Below, in pieces: positions 63,601 to 64,000 of a stretch of DNA of 64,000 nt. The notes under the pieces were generated by a model. It was not told the DNA's origin. It saw nothing but the letters and a program-made list of their open reading frames with translations, and made no database searches. Each line of letters starts with the position of its first letter. Within the stretch, counting starts at the first letter, position 1. This DNA comes from Terriglobia bacterium (GTDB lineage Bacteria > Acidobacteriota > Terriglobia > Bryobacterales > UBA6623). Where the stretch lies: positions 24,539 to 88,538 of the forward strand of contig VXRL01000057.1 in NCBI GenBank assembly GCA_009838515.1. Direction: 5' to 3'. The translations under genes and the position numbers were made by a program.

Positions 63601-63870
63601 GCCTTCGCGCCAGTCACCGAGCAGCGCTTTGGCAACTCAGGGCGTAATATTCTCGACACGCCGGGCGTCACGAACCTCGATCTGAGCATCTTCAAGAAGT
63701 TCCCGATCGGGGAGACCGCGGAAGCCCAGTTCCGGGCTGAATTCTTCAACTTCACGAACACCCCTCAGTTCGGACGCTTCAACGACAACGTCAACAGCGG
63801 GGGCTTCATGACAATTACCAGCGCGTCGAACGAGCGCGTAGCCCGCATCGGGTTGCGGTTCAGCTTCTAG
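60613..63870 (+). CDS. Oar-like TonB-dependent outer-membrane receptor
   Basis: A 1085-residue outer-membrane protein with a signal peptide (VVTTALVLSSAAPASA). Residues 30-120 form a carboxypeptidase-regulatory/CnaB-like domain (GSIVGTVSDGTGAVVPGASV). A plug region follows (RNYQSLVNLVPGATP, ETVSITTGSGEAEQGLSGGA) and then a long beta-barrel with aromatic-rich strands and a C-terminal RIGLRFSF, the outer-membrane insertion signal. Such receptors take up large oligosaccharides or siderophores with TonB energy. GGAGG lies seven bases before the ATG. No SusD-like partner is seen in the window. Confidence 0.9.
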   Translation: MMKQASSLCAIAVVTTALVLSSAAPASAQVLYGSIVGTVSDGTGAVVPGASVSAVNVGTGFELTASTGGDGLFRLVNVPIGSYDVEITSDGFRTHTETGVNVTANAVSQVDVGLVLGQVTEQVTVEASAAQLQTQKADTRSEITQRAITNFPLPNFRNYQSLVNLVPGATPARFQNSILDTPARALSTNVNGTNRNNNVTRIDGAASINVWLPHHAGYIAPAETIETVSITTGSGEAEQGLSGGASTTVITKSGTNELHGSVFLFHDNDSLRARNFFAADKPTSHFNNFGGTIGGPIVKNRFFYFFSYDNTTQAISGVRTGDEVPTMDQRMGDFSAYGDDLYNPYTGNPDGTGRELFPNKMIPGSLQSPISRLVQTYIPEPNQPGTNNNFHSSDSPPFDRAYYDSKINFTVNDKYSLWAKHGFMDAPVSGNPIFGDAGGPAPGGSPGNAETYVNLGTFGHTYTFSPTFLYDGVVGYWRQDQFVNPTDLGRDFGLGIPGLGGPDPRQLGFPRIQPGPYTRLGAPGWQPLDRVEENYTTSQNFTWIKNTHQIRFGFDGILLKLAHWQPELGGGPRGVIDFSGDVTSLKGGAAPGQFNHYAAFLLGESSRMRKAIQHVLATGAEWQFAGYITDRWQVSPNVTLNLGLRYEYYPLMTRARGKGIERYDPNTNLMYLGGRGTVPKNAGIEVSAGLFSPRAGVAYRVDDKTVIRTGFGLNYSPMPFSRPMRGQYPITVAFDFARDNTFELFRKLSDGIPPVIGPDLDQGVIDVPFNAGFRSPYEGTLNRGYIASWNFTVERRLPGELITSLGYVATRSVDMLADQDINASRPGEGNAGRPYTSITGRNRNINMWDSYLNSDYHSLQLAINRSFSSGVMLKGAYTWSKAIGMADDEGWAGVWWDHPDVFHRNRSRAGYDRTHMFQMGFVYDLPFLQNNNTAVGTVLGNWQISGIVAMFTGTPRSIRASGASLNAASAVQTADQVGAVRKLGGVGRGEHYYDPSAFAPVTEQRFGNSGRNILDTPGVTNLDLSIFKKFPIGETAEAQFRAEFFNFTNTPQFGRFNDNVNSGGFMTITSASNERVARIGLRFSF

Positions 63871-63896
63871 CCGACGCGCTGAGTCGGCCGATAGTC

Positions 63897-63928
63897 GGGG
63901 GGGGGGGGCCCGCCCGCCCCCGGGGGGG
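63897..63928. other. Homopolymer G/C runs near the window end
   Basis: Twelve consecutive G, then a C-rich stretch, then seven G, starting 26 bases after the receptor stop. A short stem CCGAC/GTCGG (63871-63887) precedes it. The run lacks a T tract and is more like a sequencing or assembly artefact than a terminator. Confidence 0.55.
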
Positions 63929-63935
63929 AGAACCC

Positions 63936-63946
63936 TAAGCAGAACT
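63936..63946 (+). repeat. 11-bp direct repeat, copy 1
   Basis: TAAGCAGAACT, repeated at 63987-63997, 51 bases further on. It lies next to the homopolymer runs, so it may share their artefactual origin. Confidence 0.4.
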
Positions 63947-63986
63947 AGCAGTCCTGCGCGGACCTCAACGGCGACCCGGCCGCAGA

Positions 63987-63997
63987 TAAGCAGAACT
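63987..63997 (+). repeat. 11-bp direct repeat, copy 2
   Basis: Second TAAGCAGAACT, matching 63936-63946. It ends three bases before the window end, so any longer repeat unit cannot be judged. Confidence 0.4.
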
Positions 63998-64000
63998 TAG

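Noticed and set aside
63897..63928. G/C homopolymer region as a terminator
   Set aside because: No T tract and runs too long to be natural; more likely an artefact of sequencing or contig end.
1..64000. CRISPR array or prophage
   Set aside because: No regularly spaced repeats were seen, and the only repressor-like gene has no phage neighbours.

Overview
The window looks like a chromosomal segment of an Acidobacteriota bacterium, probably a Bryobacterales/Solibacter relative. This is inferred from family content only: a TIGR03437-type domain (10442-12547), an Oar-like carboxypeptidase-regulatory/TonB-dependent receptor (60613-63870), ASPIC/UnbV FG-GAP proteins, a PQQ-type propeller protein, many Tat- or Sec-exported catabolic enzymes, and high GC with GTG starts. 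Five Cys-type sulfatases (2239-3606, 29597-30880, 32390-33922, 36353-38020, 57834-59252), an SGNH/BNR protein, esterases and a TRAP transporter suggest a heterotroph living on sulfated, esterified polysaccharides or other organosulfates.

Layout. 1-7.4 kb: the start of a Tat-exported protein cut by the window edge, an exported esterase, an intact vapBC pair, a sulfatase, an NRAMP-like transporter, mtaB, and a parDE pair whose toxin is frameshifted. 7.4-10.3 kb: a tightly overlapping purM-purN-tyrS operon. 10.4-20.7 kb: a heme/copper-monooxygenase fusion, enoyl-CoA hydratase, methyltransferase, M49-like lipoprotein peptidase, GT-C-like membrane protein, double metallo-beta-lactamase protein and tag. 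20.8-27.3 kb: DUF433 antitoxin with a toxin stub, M19 dipeptidase, second enoyl-CoA hydratase, S24 repressor-like regulator, amidohydrolase, and an uncharacterised two-gene iron-sulfur operon (25837-27323), the best candidate here for an undescribed system. 27.8-38 kb: an esterase/gluconolactonase fusion and three sulfatases, with a TnpB element (an RNA-guided nuclease family) inserted at the 3' end of one of them. 38-50 kb: an rraA remnant, a methyltransferase, an FMN oxidase/propeller/tetraheme cytochrome operon, a Phd/VapC pair with a nonsense-mutated toxin, an exported-aldolase/TRAP operon, tRNA-Pro(CGG), a secreted HNH/Excalibur nuclease and a ROK kinase. 50-64 kb: rhomboid protease, argCB, an exported sugar isomerase, an antitoxin with a seven-residue toxin stub, an intact ASPIC/UnbV gene, a PQQ propeller, a sulfatase, a small gene graveyard (59.4-60.3 kb), and the large Oar-like receptor. 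The last 100 bases contain homopolymer runs that look like an assembly artefact.

Two themes stand out. Of five type II toxin-antitoxin loci only vapBC is intact; in the other four the antitoxin frame is open while the toxin is frameshifted, interrupted by a stop, or cut to a stub. Other broken genes (rraA remnant, an internally deleted ASPIC copy, a frameshifted family fragment) suggest ongoing decay next to a large set of exported degradative genes. No rRNA, CRISPR array or prophage block was seen. All functional calls come from reading motifs, without database searches.
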